Positions 1 to 8,718 of a stretch of 64,000 bases of DNA are shown here, one piece after another. A program made the translations under genes and the position numbers. Within the stretch, counting starts at the first letter, position 1. The number at the start of each line of letters is the position of its first letter. The stretch covers positions 7,196,388 to 7,260,387 of the forward strand of contig NZ_KB912942.1 of assembly GCF_000383915.1 (NCBI RefSeq), read 5' to 3'. This DNA is from Amycolatopsis benzoatilytica AK 16/65. GTDB taxonomy: Bacteria > Actinomycetota > Actinomycetes > Mycobacteriales > Pseudonocardiaceae. The notes below the pieces were generated by a model, which saw nothing but the letters and a program-made list of their open reading frames with translations, did no database searches and was not told where the DNA came from.

Positions 1-1460
1 GAGAGCCAGTGGTTGGCCACCATCTGGTCCAGCACGTAGTTCCACCGCTTGTGCACGTACTCGGTGTCGCGGTCACGGCTCGGGCCCTGGATCATGCCGG
101 CGAGCAGCGCCGCCTCGGACGCGTTGAGCTGTGAGACGTCCTTGCCGAAGTACGCCTTCGACGCGGCGGCGACGCCGTTCGCGCCGCGGCCGAAGAAGAC
201 GATGTTCAGGTAGCCGGTGATGATGTCCGATTTGGACGTCTCGTTGTTCAGCTTGAACGACTTCGCCAGTTCGGTCCACTTGCGGCTGAGCGTGGCCTGG
301 TCGTTCTTGGTGGCCTGCTTGATGTACTGCTGCGAAATGGTCGAACCGCCGCCGGTGCCGCCGGTCGCCTGGTTGTAGACCGACCGCAGGATCGCCATCA
401 CGTTGAAGCCCGAGTTGGTCTCGAAGGTGGCGTCCTCCGCCGAGTACACCGCGTGCTTGATCACCTCGGGCACCTGGTTGGGCTGCAGCAGCTGCCGGTC
501 GCCGCCCTGCGGCACCGAGCGGCCCATCAGCGATTTGTCCGCGTAGTAGAAGGTGATCGGCTGGGTCTGCTGCGCGAGCACGTCCTGCGGCGACGGGACG
601 CTGACCGTGAAGTAGGTGATCACGAACGCGATCGCGGGCACCACGAAGAACAGGCCGAACATCGCGTACAGCACGCGCCGGATGATCTTCCAGCGGCGCT
701 TCTTGCGCTGCTTCGGCGTGAGGGCCTTCTTGCCGTTCTTGCCGTCTTCCTCGCCTTCGGGATCGTCCTCGAAGTCGGCGTCGTCCGAGTACTGCGCGAG
801 GCTGGTTTCGTCGTCGTACGGGTCGTAGCGGTCGTCGTCGTACCGGTCGTCGTACGGTGCGTAGCCGTTGTGCGCGGCGTGCGTGATCAGCTCCGGCTCG
901 CGGTCCGGATCCGGCTCGGCGTAGGCGGGCGGCGGCGGAGGCGGGACGCGCCGGCCCTGCGGCGGCCGTCCGTTGGGCGGCGGCTGCCGGAAGCCCTGCG
1001 TGCTGTTTCCGTTGGGAGCGCCTTCGCGACGGCGCTCCCCCGGCATGCCGTTGGGAGCGCCGTTGGGACCGGGACGTCCGCCGGGCGGCGGCTGCCGGCG
1101 CGGCGGCGGGGCCTGGCCGTCGAGGATCTGCGACGTGCGGGTGGGGTTGCCGCGGTTCTGCTGGCCGGGTCCCTGCGGGGACCGGCCTTGCGGACCGCGG
1201 TTCTGCGGCGGGCGGCGCGGCTCGTCCGCACCGGGCCACTGCGGGCCGGGCTCGTCGCCGCTGGGCCACGCCGGACCGGAGTCGGCGGGCGGGCGACGAG
1301 GTGGCCGCGGACCGCCGGCGGGGGGACGGCGGGGCGGGGCAGGGCGCCGGGGGGCGTCTTCGGCGGGCCAGGCGGGACCGGAGTCCTCCTGGGGCCGGCG
1401 GGCACGGCGAGGTGCATCTGGCTCCTGGCTGGGCCAGGAGCGGTCGCGGTCGTCGTTCAC
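1..1460 (-). CDS. ponA1: Bifunctional penicillin-binding protein PonA1, C-terminal part cut by window edge
   Basis: Class A PBP that polymerises glycan strands and cross-links peptidoglycan outside the membrane. About 486 codons are present; the transpeptidase half lies beyond the left edge. The GTG start at 1460 has GGAGG 7 nt upstream. Residues 1 to about 200 are a Pro/Arg/Gly-rich cytoplasmic tail, followed by an acidic Tyr/Asp stretch, a Lys/Arg cluster and one membrane helix near residues 260-281. Glycosyltransferase family 51 motifs follow in order: SAEDATFETNSGF (catalytic Glu near 340), GGSTISQQYIK, RKWTELAKS and the AALLAGMIQGPS block. The gene order with DUF5318, PadR and ino1 matches M. 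tuberculosis Rv0050-Rv0046c, which supports PonA1 over PonA2. It is probably co-transcribed with the DUF5318 gene upstream. Confidence 0.95.
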   Translation of the reverse strand, partial: MNDDRDRSWPSQEPDAPRRARRPQEDSGPAWPAEDAPRRPAPPRRPPAGGPRPPRRPPADSGPAWPSGDEPGPQWPGADEPRRPPQNRGPQGRSPQGPGQQNRGNPTRTSQILDGQAPPPRRQPPPGGRPGPNGAPNGMPGERRREGAPNGNSTQGFRQPPPNGRPPQGRRVPPPPPPAYAEPDPDREPELITHAAHNGYAPYDDRYDDDRYDPYDDETSLAQYSDDADFEDDPEGEEDGKNGKKALTPKQRKKRRWKIIRRVLYAMFGLFFVVPAIAFVITYFTVSVPSPQDVLAQQTQPITFYYADKSLMGRSVPQGGDRQLLQPNQVPEVIKHAVYSAEDATFETNSGFNVMAILRSVYNQATGGTGGGSTISQQYIKQATKNDQATLSRKWTELAKSFKLNNETSKSDIITGYLNIVFFGRGANGVAAASKAYFGKDVSQLNASEAALLAGMIQGPSRDRDTEYVHKRWNYVLDQMVANHWL

Positions 1461-1569
1461 GAATGGGCCTCCGAGAGCTGCACTGCCGGCACTGTTCGCA
1501 CTGCCGGTGCCGTCGTCCGGGAAGGACAGCGGCGAGCCGCCCTGCGTTCTGCAGCGGTTGTCGTACTCG

Positions 1570-1971
1570 TCACTGGCCCGCTGTCCTCCGAGGCCGGGCC
1601 GGGCGGGGTTCGCCGGTGCCGAGCACGTAGGACAGGACCAGGTGGTTCCAATGGCACGTCCGGCACACCTCTACGTCATAGACGGTGAACTCGCTGAAAA
1701 CTCCGGCCATCTGGGCCAGTTGCTCCGGCGTGCGTGCCGATCCCGAGACGTGCTTGAGCTCATCGCCGTACACCCAGGAGACCAGGTGCAACGGCGTCCG
1801 GCGGCACATCGGACAGGCCCGGTCTTCGGTCCTGCCGTGGAACTGGGCCGCGCGGAGCAGGTACGGGCTCGCGTCGCAGACCTCATGGTCCCCGACGCGT
1901 CCGGAGCGGACGCCGGCCAGCAACGCACGGCGTTGCAAGGCGTAGTCCACTACCTGCCGCTGGTTTCGCAC
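1570..1971 (-). CDS. DUF5318 family protein (Rv0049 type)
   Basis: Small cytoplasmic protein of unknown function conserved beside ponA1 in actinobacteria. The family N-terminus (RNQRQVVDYALQRRALL) is reached from the GTG at 1971. An in-frame GTG at 2046 would add 25 poorly conserved residues and has no visible ribosome site, so 1971 is preferred. Two Cys-x2-Cys pairs (CPMC and CRTC) suggest a zinc ribbon; the SWVYGDELKHVSGSARTPEQL segment between them is the conserved core. The stop lies 109 bp before the ponA1 start in the same direction, consistent with an operon. A role in cell-wall synthesis is inferred only from position. Confidence 0.88.
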   Translation of the reverse strand: MRNQRQVVDYALQRRALLAGVRSGRVGDHEVCDASPYLLRAAQFHGRTEDRACPMCRRTPLHLVSWVYGDELKHVSGSARTPEQLAQMAGVFSEFTVYDVEVCRTCHWNHLVLSYVLGTGEPRPARPRRTAGQ

Positions 1972-2122
1972 GAGGACAGAGTACGGGTTCTCGCCGCGCG
2001 GGCGGTGCCCCCTGCTGAGCGGCGCCCAGGGCAATCGCTCGGACACGCCGAAGGTTCGATAACGCTCTGGTCAATTCTGGCGAGCCGGACATCGGCCAGC
2101 GGGTTACTTACGCCACTTCGAT

Positions 2123-2140
2123 GTATCGGCGCGATATACT
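2123..2140. promoter_or_regulatory. Candidate PadR operator overlapping a -10 box
   Basis: TATCG-gcg-CGATA is a perfect 5-bp-arm palindrome (2124-2136) that runs into TATACT (2135-2140), a good -10 hexamer for the padR-direction promoter. It sits in the divergent gap between the DUF5318 gene and padR, where PadR autoregulators commonly bind. No convincing -35 was found, so only the -10 and the palindrome are claimed. Confidence 0.4.
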
Positions 2141-2205
2141 CGGCCACTAGGTTGATCGGGCCGGTGCAGTGAGGTCAACGCCACCGGTCGTGGTGTGTTC
2201 CCGGA

Positions 2206-2775
2206 ATGGGGTGCGGTGTGCTCGAACTCGCGATCCTCGGATTGCTGCACGAGGCCCCCATGCACGGTTACGTGCTGCGCAAACGTTTGCACGAGACGCT
2301 CGGGATGTTCCGGACGTTCTCGTACGGCTCGCTGTACCCGACCTTGCGCCGGCTGCTGCGGGCCGGATATCTCGTCGAGGAGCTGGACGAGGCGGACGAC
2401 CGGGCCTGGTCCCGGCGCGGCCGTCGCGTCTACCAGCTCACCGCCGAGGGCAAGGAACGCTTCGCCGAACTGCTCGGCGACGCGGGCCCGGAGACCTGGG
2501 ACGACGAGGGGTTCGGCGTCCACCTGGCGTTCTTCTCGCGGACACCGGCCGACGTCAGGATGCGAATCCTGGAAGGCCGTCGTCGCCGGGTGGAGGAACG
2601 GCGCGAGGGTTTGCGGGACGCGCTCGCCAGGGCCGAGGAGAAGATCGACCGCTACACCCGCGAGCTGCACCGGCTGGGGCTGGAATCCAGCGAGCGGGAG
2701 GTGCGCTGGCTCAACGAGCTGATCGCGCACGAACAAGCCGAGCAGCGCGGCCCGGAGCAGCCGGGCGGCAGCTGA
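2206..2775 (+). CDS. PadR family transcriptional regulator (Rv0047c type)
   Basis: Dimeric winged-helix repressor. The N-terminal PadR domain is clear ([20 protein letters not shown], then the [12 protein letters not shown] recognition region and a [11 protein letters not shown] wing) and is followed by a long charged helical C-terminal half (about residues 95-180) used for dimerisation in this family. The annotated ATG is 2206; GTG 2218 would begin directly at VLELAILG, the usual family start, and cannot be excluded. It lies 64 bp upstream of ino1 in the same direction, as in M. tuberculosis, so control of inositol-phosphate synthase is a reasonable inference. A candidate operator lies at 2123-2140. 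Confidence 0.93.
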   Translation: MGCGVLELAILGLLHEAPMHGYVLRKRLHETLGMFRTFSYGSLYPTLRRLLRAGYLVEELDEADDRAWSRRGRRVYQLTAEGKERFAELLGDAGPETWDDEGFGVHLAFFSRTPADVRMRILEGRRRRVEERREGLRDALARAEEKIDRYTRELHRLGLESSEREVRWLNELIAHEQAEQRGPEQPGGS

Positions 2776-2839
2776 GCGGCGGCCGCAACGGCGCGGCAGA
2801 CCAGCTGAAGCAAGAGAACTGATTGAAGGAGAAACCGGC

Positions 2840-3928
2840 ATGGGCGAGAACCGCCGCGTTCGGGTGGCCATCGTGGGCGTCGGCAACTGCGCCTCGTCGC
2901 TGGTCCAGGGTGTCCAGTACTACCGGGACGCGGATCCCGCCGCGCGGGTGCCCGGTTTGATGCACGTCCAGTTCGGCGAGTACCACGTCCGCGACATCGA
3001 GTTCGTCGCCGCGTTCGACGTGGACGCCAAGAAGGTCGGCCACGACCTCTCGGACGCGATCTTCGCCAGCGAGAACAACACGATCAAGATCGCCGACGTG
3101 CCGCCGCTCGGCGTCCCCGTGCAGCGCGGGCACACCTACGACGGGCTCGGCCGGTTCTACCGCGAGACCATCTCCGAATCCGACGACGCCCCGGTCGACG
3201 TCGTCGCCGCGCTGCGCGACGCCAAGGTCGACGTGCTCGTCTCCTATCTTCCGGTCGGCTCCGAAGAGGCCGACAAGTTCTACGCGCAGGCCGCGATCGA
3301 TGCGGGAGTCGCGTTCGTCAACGCGCTGCCGGTGTTCATCGCGTCGGACCCGGCGTGGGCGAAGAAGTTCGAAGACGCCGGCGTCCCGATCGTCGGCGAC
3401 GACATCAAGTCCCAGGTCGGCGCCACCATCACGCACCGCGTGCTGGCGAAGCTGTTCGAGGATCGCGGCGTGCAGCTCGACCGGACGATGCAGCTCAACG
3501 TGGGCGGGAACATGGACTTCCTGAACATGAAGGAGCTGGAGCGGCTCGAGTCGAAGAAGATCTCGAAGACCCAGTCGGTCACCTCGCAGGTCGACCGCGA
3601 GCTCGGCAAGGGCAACGTTCACATCGGACCGTCGGACTACGTGCAGTGGCTGGACGACCGCAAGTGGGCCTACGTCCGGCTCGAGGGTCGCGCGTTCGGC
3701 GACGTGCCGCTGAACCTGGAGTACAAGCTCGAGGTGTGGGACTCGCCCAACTCGGCGGGCATCATCATCGACGCGGTGCGCGCCGCGAAGATCGCGCTGG
3801 ACCGCGGCATCGGCGGGCCGATCCTGTCCGCGTCCTCGTACTTCATGAAGTCGCCGCCGGAGCAGTACGACGACTCGACCGCCCGCGACGCGGTCGACGC
3901 GTTCATCCGCGGCGAGGTCGAGCGCTGA
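2840..3928 (+). CDS. ino1: myo-Inositol-1-phosphate synthase
   Basis: NAD-dependent enzyme converting glucose-6-phosphate to 1L-myo-inositol-1-phosphate, the committed step toward phosphatidylinositol, PIMs and mycothiol. The ATG at 2840 has AAGGAG about 11 nt upstream. The Rossmann glycine motif VGVGNCASS is at residues 12-20; the catalytic domain carries the [14 protein letters not shown] and [11 protein letters not shown] signatures. The 362 residues match the short actinobacterial form rather than the ~500-residue eukaryotic enzyme. It follows the padR gene and ends at a perfect palindrome (3945-3991). Confidence 0.97.
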   Translation: MGENRRVRVAIVGVGNCASSLVQGVQYYRDADPAARVPGLMHVQFGEYHVRDIEFVAAFDVDAKKVGHDLSDAIFASENNTIKIADVPPLGVPVQRGHTYDGLGRFYRETISESDDAPVDVVAALRDAKVDVLVSYLPVGSEEADKFYAQAAIDAGVAFVNALPVFIASDPAWAKKFEDAGVPIVGDDIKSQVGATITHRVLAKLFEDRGVQLDRTMQLNVGGNMDFLNMKELERLESKKISKTQSVTSQVDRELGKGNVHIGPSDYVQWLDDRKWAYVRLEGRAFGDVPLNLEYKLEVWDSPNSAGIIIDAVRAAKIALDRGIGGPILSASSYFMKSPPEQYDDSTARDAVDAFIRGEVER

Positions 3929-3944
3929 CCCAGGCTTGAAGTCC

Positions 3945-3991
3945 GTGAAGGGGCCCTGGAGGGAATCTGATTCCCTCCAGGGCCCCTTCAC
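3945..3991. repeat. 47-bp perfect palindrome, family GTGAAGGG...CCCTTCAC, copy 1 (likely bidirectional terminator)
   Basis: Two exact 23-bp complementary arms (3945-3967 and 3969-3991) around a single central T, between the convergent ino1 and HAD genes. The arms start GTGAAGGGG and contain the GGGAATC inner block also seen at 12649, 19809 and 54125. It lacks a strong T tract, but its position suggests termination for both strands. The last bases overlap the 3' end of the HAD gene. Confidence 0.8.
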
Positions 3992-4635
3992 TGCGTTGGG
4001 CCGGGCAAAGCGGCGGGCAGGGCGGCGAGGCTAGGCAGCACGGTGGTCTCGCGCAGCACGACCGGGTCCGGCGGGAAGTGCGGGTTCGGCACCGCGTAGA
4101 CCGTCATGTCCGCGGCGAGCGCGGCGCGCAGGCCGTTGGTCGAGTCCTCGACCGCGGCGCAGCGGCTGGCCTCGACGCCGAGGAGCATCGCCGCGCGCAG
4201 GTAGACGTCGGGCGCGGGCTTTCCGGCGGCCACTTCCTCGCTCGACACCGCGACCGGGACCAGCGAGGTCAGGTCGCAAGCGGTCAGGAACGAGTGGATC
4301 AGCACCGGCGGCGACGAGCTGGCGATCGCGACCGGCCAGCGCCGGGAAATCTCGCGGACGACCTGGTCCGCGCCGTCGATCACCGGCGGCTGGCCGGCGT
4401 AGCGGGCGGCCATTTCGTCGATCACCGTGCGCGCGATTTCGTCCGGCGTGAGCTGTGCGCCGAGGGTTTCCACCAGGTAGGCCGCCCATTCCGGGGTACT
4501 CATCCCCTGCTGGGCGCGGGTCGCTTCGGGTCGCCAGGTGCCGCCGTGCTCGGCGACGACCGCGCGGCGCACCTCGTCCCACGTCCGCTCGGAGTCCACC
4601 AGTACGCCGTCGAGGTCGAAGATCACCGCGTCCAC
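3988..4635 (-). CDS. HAD superfamily phosphatase, beta-phosphoglucomutase-like
   Basis: Cytoplasmic Mg-dependent phosphohydrolase or mutase of HAD subfamily IA. Motif I is FDLDGVLVDS (nucleophile Asp7, acid/base Asp9). Motif II is near SSSPP, motif III Lys lies in GKPAPDVY and motif IV acids in VEDSTNG. An alpha-helical cap lies between residues ~15 and 85. The 215 aa are typical for the PGMB/GPH-like group. Substrate cannot be assigned. It is convergent with ino1 and has no operon partner. Confidence 0.9.
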   Translation of the reverse strand: MDAVIFDLDGVLVDSERTWDEVRRAVVAEHGGTWRPEATRAQQGMSTPEWAAYLVETLGAQLTPDEIARTVIDEMAARYAGQPPVIDGADQVVREISRRWPVAIASSSPPVLIHSFLTACDLTSLVPVAVSSEEVAAGKPAPDVYLRAAMLLGVEASRCAAVEDSTNGLRAALAADMTVYAVPNPHFPPDPVVLRETTVLPSLAALPAALPGPTQ

Positions 4636-4693
4636 GTCCTCAGCCTAGACATTTCGGATCCGGCAGGCTTGTGAGCCAAATTACTTCGAGTGC

Positions 4694-4719
4694 CTAACTA
4701 AATTTGTTAGCATAGCTAA
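4694..4719. promoter_or_regulatory. MarR operator: two interlocked palindromes abutting the marR start
   Basis: CTAAC-N7-GTTAG (4694-4710) and TTAGC-ata-GCTAA (4707-4719) overlap in an unusually AT-rich patch that touches the GTG start at 4720. TAGCAT (4708-4713) is a plausible -10, making the transcript essentially leaderless. Occupancy by MarR would block transcription of marR and the overlapping MFS gene. Confidence 0.6.
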
Positions 4720-5193
4720 GTGATTTCGGTGGAGAGCGATCTGGCGAGCCGGCTCCGGCCGGTGGTCTTCCGGCTGTACTACGTGGTGCGCCGGGAGTCC
4801 TCGCAGTTGCTCACCCTCACCCAAGGCTCGGTGCTGTCCGAGCTGGTCGGCCGCGGACCCAGCCGGATGAGCCGGCTCGCCCGGCTGGAAAAGGTGCGGC
4901 TGCCGTCGATGACCGACGTCGTCGGCAGGCTCGAACGCCTGGGCCTGGTCACCCGGCGGCCCGATCCGGCGGACGGCCGCGCGGTGCTGGTCGAAGCGAC
5001 AGCCGAGGGCGAGCGGTTCTACGCGGACCTGGTCGCCGACCGGGAAGCCGGCCTGCGCGAGCGGCTGGCCCGTCTCGACGGGGGCGAGCGCGCCGCGATC
5101 GACGCCGCGCTTCCCGCGCTCGCCAAGTTGATCACCGACTTTCACCAAGATCCGGAAATCCCGAAGGAGGAACTGATCCGCGATGAGCGCTGA
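4720..5193 (+). CDS. MarR family transcriptional repressor
   Basis: Winged-helix repressor of 157 aa. The MarR core is visible as LTQGSVLSELVGRGPSRMSRLA, the recognition helix VRLPSMTDVVGRLERLGLV, and the wing TRRPDPADGRAVLVEATAEG. The GTG start at 4720 lies within a few bases of the operator palindromes and has no Shine-Dalgarno, so translation is probably leaderless. The 3' end overlaps the MFS transporter by 11 nt, the usual repressor-efflux pairing, so it likely controls that pump in response to a small ligand. Confidence 0.93.
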   Translation: MISVESDLASRLRPVVFRLYYVVRRESSQLLTLTQGSVLSELVGRGPSRMSRLARLEKVRLPSMTDVVGRLERLGLVTRRPDPADGRAVLVEATAEGERFYADLVADREAGLRERLARLDGGERAAIDAALPALAKLITDFHQDPEIPKEELIRDER

Positions 5194-6403
5194 GCACCAC
5201 TCGAGCTTGCTGGACGCGGTCAAAGGCCAGCCCAAACAGGTGTGGATCACCGCGTTCGCCGCGGTCATCGCGTTCATGGGCATCGGACTGGTCGACCCGA
5301 TCCTGTTGTCCATCGCCAAGGGATTGAACGCCTCGCCGTCCCAGGTCACGTTGCTGTTCACGTCGTACCTGGGCGTGCAGGTGATCGCGATGCTGTTCAC
5401 CGGCGCGATGTCCGCCCGATTCGGCGCGAAGCGGACCGTGCTGGTCGGGCTGACGCTGATCGTCGCCGCGACCGCGCTGTGCGCCGCGGCCGGTTCGATC
5501 GAACAAATCGTCGGCTTGCGTGCGGTGTGGGGACTCGGCAACGCCTTCTTCATCGCCACCGCGCTGTCGGTGATCGTCGGCGCGGCGACCGGCGGCCAAT
5601 CCGGCGCGATCCTGCTGTACGAGGCGGCGCTCGGGGTCGGGCTCGCGGTGGGCCCGCTGCTCGGCGCGCTGCTGGGCACCATCTCGTGGCGCGGCCCGTT
5701 CCTCGGCACCGCGGTGCTGATGGTCGCCGCCCTGCTGCTCTGCTCGATCTTCCTGACCAGTGACTCGCGGCAAAAACGCGATCCGGTCAAGCTCCTCGAC
5801 CCGATCCGCGCGCTGAAGCACCCGGGCCTGCTGCGCACGTCGCTCGCTTCGGCGCTGTACACCGCCGCGTTCTTCGCGGTGCTGGCCTGGTCCCCGTTCG
5901 TGCTCGGCTGGAACGCCATCGCGGTCGGCCTGATCTTCTGCGGCTGGGGCCTCTGCGTCGCGATCGCCGGCGTGGTGTTCGCGCCGAAGCTGGCCGCGCG
6001 CTTCGGCGAACGGCACGCGGCGGCGCTCGCGGTGGTCGGCTACACGGTGCTGATGCTGGTGATGGCCATCCCGAGCAAGCCGGTCGTGGTCGTCGGGATC
6101 GTCGTGTCCGGCCTGGTGTCCGGGCTGCTGAACACGCTCTTCACCGGCACCGCGATGTCGATCTCCGACGCGCCGCGGCCGGTCGCGAGCGCCGGGTACA
6201 ACTTCTGCCGCTGGTTCGGCGGCGCGATCGCGGCCACGCTGGTCGGGCACGTCGCCGAGTGGATGGGCTGGGAACAGGGCCCGTTCTTGATCGCCGCGGT
6301 GCTGTGCCTGATCGCCGCCGTGCTCCTTTCGCAGCGGGAGAAGAAGGCCGATCCGCGCGAGGTGCCGCGCGAAGCCGCGCTCGTCGGCGACGAAGAGTTC
6401 TGA
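5183..6403 (+). CDS. MFS efflux transporter
   Basis: Inner-membrane drug:H+ antiporter-like protein of 406 aa with about 12 predicted helices. A short polar N-terminus precedes helix 1 (near VWITAFAAVIAFMGIGLVDPIL). The A-loop motif between helices 2 and 3 is present as GAMSARFGAKRTVLVG, and the RAVWGLGNAFF and GPLLGALLG segments match helices 4-5 of drug efflux MFS proteins. AAGGAGG lies about 13 nt upstream of the ATG, inside marR. Expression should be governed by the marR operator. Substrate unknown. Confidence 0.92.
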   Translation: MSAEHHSSLLDAVKGQPKQVWITAFAAVIAFMGIGLVDPILLSIAKGLNASPSQVTLLFTSYLGVQVIAMLFTGAMSARFGAKRTVLVGLTLIVAATALCAAAGSIEQIVGLRAVWGLGNAFFIATALSVIVGAATGGQSGAILLYEAALGVGLAVGPLLGALLGTISWRGPFLGTAVLMVAALLLCSIFLTSDSRQKRDPVKLLDPIRALKHPGLLRTSLASALYTAAFFAVLAWSPFVLGWNAIAVGLIFCGWGLCVAIAGVVFAPKLAARFGERHAAALAVVGYTVLMLVMAIPSKPVVVVGIVVSGLVSGLLNTLFTGTAMSISDAPRPVASAGYNFCRWFGGAIAATLVGHVAEWMGWEQGPFLIAAVLCLIAAVLLSQREKKADPREVPREAALVGDEEF

Positions 6404-6416
6404 TTCACTCCCCGCG

Positions 6417-6447
6417 ACCGCCCCTGGACTGTCCGTTCAGGGGCGGT
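6417..6447 (+). terminator. Intrinsic terminator after the MFS gene
   Basis: A 10-bp GC-rich stem, ACCGCCCCTG paired with CAGGGGCGGT, with an 11-nt loop and a downstream T-rich stretch (ttgtgctgttt). It closes the marR-MFS operon. Confidence 0.75.
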
Positions 6448-6484
6448 TGTGCTGTTTATCCCTCCTGGGGCAAATACACCTGCT

Positions 6485-6506
6485 GTTCATCTTTATGTCC
6501 GGTTAA
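6485..6506 (+). promoter_or_regulatory. Possible PHO-box-like direct repeat upstream of the PhoX-like gene
   Basis: GTTCATCTTTA followed at 11-nt phasing by TGTCCGGTTAA resembles weakly the actinobacterial PhoP direct repeat (GTTCACC-type units). Only the first unit is a fair match. It is suggestive mainly because the downstream gene encodes a PhoX-type protein. Confidence 0.25.
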
Positions 6507-6564
6507 GGGGGCTTTCGCCGCATACGGTCGCTCCGTTCCCACCTAGAAGCGACCTGGAGGCCCC

Positions 6565-8664
6565 GTGTCCCTGGAGCCCGGACGACTGCTGCCGCTGTTC
6601 GCCAACCACAACCCTGGCCGGTCCGCGATCACCTGCGAATACCGGTGCGGCAACGCGTGCGCGCACGAGGCCCCGAACCCGACCGGCAACGAGTACTTCG
6701 GCGACGTCGCCAAGAGCGTCTCGCGGCGCGGCGTGTTCAAGGCGGGTGCGGTGATGGCCGCGGCGGCCGGCGGGTTCGCCGCGCTGTCCGGCACCGCCGC
6801 CGCCGCTCCGGTCCCGAGTGCTCCGGCTGTCCCGGCCACGCCGGCTCCGCTGGCGAAGGGCCGTCCGGTACCCGGCACCGACTTCACGCCGGTGCCGCCG
6901 AACAAGCTCGACGTGGTCAGCATCCCGGACGGCTACGCCCAGCACGTGGTGATCCGCTGGGGTGACCCGGTGGTGCCCGGCGCGCCGAAGTTCGATTTCC
7001 GCCAGCAGACCGCGGCCGCGCAGGCCAAGCAGTTCGGCTACAACAACGATTTCGTCGGCCTGATCCCGCAGGATCCGCTCGGCCTGCGCAATCTGCTGGT
7101 GGTCAATCACGAGTACACCACCGAGGTGCACCTCTTCCCGGCCGATCAGTACGACCCGGCCAACCCCACCGAAGAGCAGGTGAAGATCGCCTGGGCGGCG
7201 CACGGGCTTTCGGTGCTGCAGACGCTGCGCGACCCGATCGGCGGCGCGCTGCGCACCGTCTCGAGCCCGCTGAACCGGCGGATCACCCTCGACACGGTCT
7301 TCGAGGTGCGTGGTCCGGCGGCCGGGTCGAAGTACCTCAAGACGTCGGCTGATCCGTCCGGCAAGCGCGTGCGCGGCACGCAGAACAACTGTTCCGGCGG
7401 CGTCACTCCGTGGGGCACCGTGCTGTCCGGCGAGGAGAACTTCCACCAGTACTTCGCCAACGCGGACAAGGTGACCGACCCGGCGGAAGCCGCGCGGCTC
7501 AAGCGGTACGCGGTCGGCACCGGCGAAAGCATCCGAAAGTGGGAGCGGTTCGACAAGCGCTGGGACGTCTCGCGCGAGCCGAACGAGCCCAACCGGTTCG
7601 GCTGGGTCGTCGAGATCGATCCGAACGACCCGCGTTCCACCCCGGTCAAGCACACCGCGCTCGGCCGGTTCAAGCACGAGGCGGCGAACGTCAAGATCAC
7701 CGCGGACGGCCGGGTCGCGGTCTACTCGGGCGACGACGAGCGGTTCGAGTACATCTACAAGTTCGTCTCGAAGGGCAAGTACAAGAAGGGGAACTCCGCG
7801 CTCGCCCGCCGGCACAACTCGGCGCTGCTGGACGAGGGCACCCTCTACGTCGCGAGGTTCACCGGCGACAGCCCGGGCGAGATCGACGGCTCCGGAAAGC
7901 TGCCCGCCGACGGCGAGTTCGACGGCGCTGGCGAGTGGATTCCCCTTGCCAGCGGGGATAAGTCCTTTGTGGACGGATTCACCGCGGAGGAGGTGTACGT
8001 GTTCACCCGCCAGGCCGCCGACCGGGCCGGGGCGACCAAAATGGACCGGCCGGAGGACATCGAGCCGAATCCGGTCAACGGCCGGATCTATGCCGCGCTC
8101 ACCAACAACTCCGACCGCGGCGCGGCCGGCAAAGCCGGTCCGGACGAGGCGAACCCGCGCACTCGCAACAAGAACGGGCACCTCCTGGAGTGGGACGAGG
8201 AACGCGGCGACGCGGCCTCGACCCGGTTCGCCTGGCGGCTGCTGCTCGTCTGCGGCGACCCGGCGACCGCCGACACCTACTTCGGCGGGTTCCCCAAGGA
8301 CCAGGTCAGCCCGATCTCCTGCCCGGACAACGTGGCCTTCGACCCGCACGGCAACCTGTGGATCTCCACCGACGGCAACACCCTCGGCGCGAACGACGGC
8401 CTGTTCTCGGTGCCGGTCTCCGGGCCGGAGCGCGGGCACGTCAAGCAGTTCCTGTCGGTACCGGTCGGCGCGGAGACCTGTGGCCCGGTGGTGACCGAGA
8501 ACCTAGTGCTGGTCGCGGTGCAGCACCCGGGCGAGGACGCGGCCAGTTCGGCGAACCCGACGTCGCACTGGCCCGACGGCGGCGCGTCGCAGCCGCGGCC
8601 GGCGATCGTGTCGGTCTGGAAGAAGGGCGCGTTCGGCCTGCCTGGCCGGATCGGCCACCGGTAA
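6565..8664 (+). CDS. Secreted PhoX-like phosphatase (DUF839), Tat-exported
   Basis: PhoX family protein of 699 aa; family members are Ca/Fe-dependent extracellular alkaline phosphatases. The GTG start at 6565 has GGAGG 7 nt upstream. The n-region is long; the twin arginines SRRGVFKAG are at residues 53-61, followed by a hydrophobic Ala-rich helix and an ASGTAAAA-like cleavage area near 80-85. The mature part has DUF839 features: the NHEYTTEV block, NNCSGGVTPWGTVLSGEEN, KHTALGRFKHEAANV, and C-terminal DNVAFDPHGNLWISTDGN. It is likely expressed alone, with a terminator before it. Phosphate control is possible but the PHO-like site is weak. Confidence 0.92.
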   Translation: MSLEPGRLLPLFANHNPGRSAITCEYRCGNACAHEAPNPTGNEYFGDVAKSVSRRGVFKAGAVMAAAAGGFAALSGTAAAAPVPSAPAVPATPAPLAKGRPVPGTDFTPVPPNKLDVVSIPDGYAQHVVIRWGDPVVPGAPKFDFRQQTAAAQAKQFGYNNDFVGLIPQDPLGLRNLLVVNHEYTTEVHLFPADQYDPANPTEEQVKIAWAAHGLSVLQTLRDPIGGALRTVSSPLNRRITLDTVFEVRGPAAGSKYLKTSADPSGKRVRGTQNNCSGGVTPWGTVLSGEENFHQYFANADKVTDPAEAARLKRYAVGTGESIRKWERFDKRWDVSREPNEPNRFGWVVEIDPNDPRSTPVKHTALGRFKHEAANVKITADGRVAVYSGDDERFEYIYKFVSKGKYKKGNSALARRHNSALLDEGTLYVARFTGDSPGEIDGSGKLPADGEFDGAGEWIPLASGDKSFVDGFTAEEVYVFTRQAADRAGATKMDRPEDIEPNPVNGRIYAALTNNSDRGAAGKAGPDEANPRTRNKNGHLLEWDEERGDAASTRFAWRLLLVCGDPATADTYFGGFPKDQVSPISCPDNVAFDPHGNLWISTDGNTLGANDGLFSVPVSGPERGHVKQFLSVPVGAETCGPVVTENLVLVAVQHPGEDAASSANPTSHWPDGGASQPRPAIVSVWKKGAFGLPGRIGHR

Positions 8665-8718
8665 CACTTTGGGGTGTTTCTTACCGCCGACGCTCAGGAG
8701 TGGGTCTAGCTTCACCGC

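Noticed and set aside
73..1269. Minus-strand frame of 398 codons overlapping ponA1
   Set aside because: Different phase from the PonA1 frame; consists of Arg/Pro/Ala runs without motifs. The true frame carries all GT51 motifs.
5132..6250. Minus-strand open frame opposite the MFS gene
   Set aside because: Asp/Arg/Glu/Gln-rich shadow typical of antisense to hydrophobic helices.
6493..8439. Long minus-strand open frame opposite the PhoX-like gene
   Set aside because: Low-complexity Arg/Val/Gly composition and no ribosome site; the + strand gene has a signal peptide and family motifs.
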